A DNA stretch of 64,000 nt from Methylobacterium planeticum (GTDB lineage: Bacteria; Pseudomonadota; Alphaproteobacteria; Rhizobiales; Beijerinckiaceae): positions 1 through 64,000 of the forward strand of contig NZ_VZZJ01000007.1 in assembly GCF_008806345.1 (NCBI RefSeq), read 5' to 3'. Positions 62,620 to 64,000 of the stretch are shown here, in pieces. Positions within the stretch are counted from its first letter, which is position 1. Every line of letters begins with the position of its first letter. The position numbers were made by a program, and so were the translations under genes. Under the pieces are notes generated by a model that was not told the origin of the DNA, ran no database searches, and saw nothing but the letters and a program-made list of their open reading frames with translations.

Positions 62620-63912
62620 TCAGCCGATCCGTTCCAGCACGGTCGCGCGTTCGGGGGGCGCCTCGCCGAGCCGGTAGGCCGCGCGGAGCGCCGCCTCGGC
62701 CCGGTCGGCCGCGGCGGCGTCGCGGGCATGCACGATCCCGAGGAGGCCGGTGGCGTCGCCGGGGCGGGCGAGGTCGGTGAAGCCGACGGCCGGGTCGATC
62801 GGGTCCTGCGGCCGGGTGCGGCCGCCCCCGAGGCCGATCACCGCGAGACCGATCTCCCGCGTCGCCACCGCGGCGACCGTCCCCGGGGCCCGGACCTCGC
62901 GGACGATCTCGGACCGGGGCAGGTGCCGCTCCGGCGCCTCGAGGAGGTCCGCCGGCCCGTCGAGCGCGGCCACCATCCGGGCGAAGACCTCGGCGGCCCG
63001 CCCCGAATCCAGGGCCTCCCCGACCCGCGCCTCCGCCTCGGCGTGGTGGGCGGCGAGGCGCCCGATCACCAGCATCTCGGCGGCGAGCGCCAGCGTGACG
63101 GCGTGGAAGCGCGGCTCGCGCCGGCGCCCCGTGAGGTAGTCGATCGCGTAGGCGACCTCGACGCCGTTGCCGGCGGCGCTGGCCAGGGGCGCGTCCATGT
63201 CGGTGATGAGCGCCACCGTGCGCAGGCCGGCGCCGTTCGCCACGGTGGCGATGCTGCTGGCGAGATCGCGCGCGGCGTCGTGCTCCGCCATGAAGGCGCC
63301 CGAGCCCGTCTTCACGTCCATGACGAGGCCGTCGAGCCCCGCCGCGAGCTTCTTCGACAGGATCGAGGCGGTGATCAGATCGAGGGATTCCACCGTCGCG
63401 GTGGTGTCGCGGATCGCGTAGAGGCGCCGGTCGGCGGGGGCGAGGTCGGCGGTCTGGCCGATGATGGCGCAGCCGACGGCCCGGGTGACGGCGCGGAAGC
63501 GGTCGAGATCCGGCCCGACATGGTAGCCCGGGATGCTCGCGAGCTTGTCGAGGGTCCCGCCCGTATGGCCGAGGCCGCGCCCCGAGATCATCGGCACGAA
63601 GCCGCCGCAGGCGGCCACGATCGGCCCCAGCGCCAGGCTCACCGTGTCGCCGATGCCGCCGGTGGAGTGCTTGTCGAGGACGGGGCCGGGCAGGTCCCAG
63701 GCGAGCACGGTGCCCGAGCGCGTCATCGCCCGGGTGAGGGCGATGCGCTCGGGCAGGGACAGGCCGCGGAAGAACACCGCCATGGCGAAGGCCGTCGCCT
63801 GCCCCTCCGTGACGCTGCCCTCGGTGAGGCCCGCCACGAAGGCGGCGATCTCCGCGTCCTCCAGGGTGCCGCCGTCGCGCTTGCGCCGGATGATCTCCTG
63901 CGGAAGCCTCAC
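62620..63912 (-). CDS. deoA: Thymidine phosphorylase
   Basis: Phosphorolysis of thymidine in deoxynucleoside salvage, 430 residues, the bacterial type II enzyme. Features: N-terminal LPQEIIRRKRDGG, the phosphate-binding KHSTGGIGDTVSLAL, SGRGLGHTGGTLDKL, and KTGSGAFM in the a/b domain. The GTG at 63912 overlaps the end of the upstream gene by GTGA. Part of a deoC-deoA unit. Confidence 0.94.
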   Translation of the reverse strand: MRLPQEIIRRKRDGGTLEDAEIAAFVAGLTEGSVTEGQATAFAMAVFFRGLSLPERIALTRAMTRSGTVLAWDLPGPVLDKHSTGGIGDTVSLALGPIVAACGGFVPMISGRGLGHTGGTLDKLASIPGYHVGPDLDRFRAVTRAVGCAIIGQTADLAPADRRLYAIRDTTATVESLDLITASILSKKLAAGLDGLVMDVKTGSGAFMAEHDAARDLASSIATVANGAGLRTVALITDMDAPLASAAGNGVEVAYAIDYLTGRRREPRFHAVTLALAAEMLVIGRLAAHHAEAEARVGEALDSGRAAEVFARMVAALDGPADLLEAPERHLPRSEIVREVRAPGTVAAVATREIGLAVIGLGGGRTRPQDPIDPAVGFTDLARPGDATGLLGIVHARDAAAADRAEAALRAAYRLGEAPPERATVLERIG

Positions 63913-64000
63913 GCCTCCGCTCCGAGCGCGGCCCTGAGTTCCCCGAGCAGGCTGCTCGCCCCGAGGCGCAGGGTCGCCGGGCCGGCCCAGTCCGGCCCCA
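63909..64000 (-). CDS. deoC: Deoxyribose-phosphate aldolase, C-terminal end (runs off the window)
   Basis: Only the last 29 codons are inside the window. They read ...RLGASSLLGELRAALGAEA and match the conserved RFGASSLL C-terminal region of DeoC. The TGA at 63911-63909 overlaps the deoA GTG. The aldolase would cleave deoxyribose 5-phosphate produced downstream of deoA activity. Confidence 0.8.
   Translation of the reverse strand, partial: GPDWAGPATLRLGASSLLGELRAALGAEA

Overview
The window is one continuous stretch of a very GC-rich alphaproteobacterial chromosome. Gene content and protein similarity point to the Hyphomicrobiales, most likely Methylobacterium or a close relative; this is inferred from family resemblance and could not be confirmed by a search. 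Supporting signs are frequent GTG starts with 4-bp GTGA overlaps, a typical alphaproteobacterial sigma-32 promoter in front of dnaK, the ispH-thrB pair, and a class GN sortase with its single target.

Layout. 0.2-4.1 kb: a three-subunit PaoABC-type molybdenum aldehyde oxidoreductase. 4.1-5.9 kb (minus): a four-gene unit of a di-iron fatty acid hydroxylase/sterol desaturase-like protein plus three small orphan proteins. 6.0-8.4 kb: a NiaP-like MFS transporter divergent from a GntR/FCD regulator. 8.4-11.1 kb (minus): NrtR-type Nudix regulator, SPFH/band-7 protein and NAD-kinase-like protein, apparently an NAD(P)-related operon with its own operator. 11.3-15.0 kb: sortase target (VIT-VWA-LPRTG), class GN sortase and an HTH protein.

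15-36 kb is an accessory-looking region with wider spacers, less extreme base composition, a broken IS630-like transposase, a frameshifted small exported protein and a tRNA-Ser at its right side. Its core is a carbon-metabolism block: PHA synthase and CstA on one strand, divergent from a homodimeric pyruvate dehydrogenase (aceE), a one-lipoyl E2, a lipoyl-fused E3 and a malic enzyme on the other. Together they would import pyruvate, convert malate and pyruvate to acetyl-CoA with NAD(P)H, and store carbon as polyhydroxyalkanoate.

36.5-64 kb is ordinary high-GC core: an RND pump (MFP plus permease), TerB-like protein, an aminotransferase, a MarR-OmpR-EnvZ-like operon divergent from a branched-chain aminotransferase, Flp pilin, MATE and KefB-type transporters, ispH, thrB, peroxiredoxin, YqgE, dnaK-dnaJ, a PmtA-like methyltransferase, a His-rich exported protein, and the deoC-deoA pair that runs off the right edge.

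The most interesting features are the nrtR-SPFH-NAD-kinase-like operon with its 9-bp inverted repeat and a sequence element shared with the MFS promoter; a perfect palindrome placed between -35 and -10 of the desaturase operon and nearly repeated by the GntR gene; the sortase pair; and the acetyl-CoA/PHA island. No CRISPR array, prophage or rRNA gene was seen.
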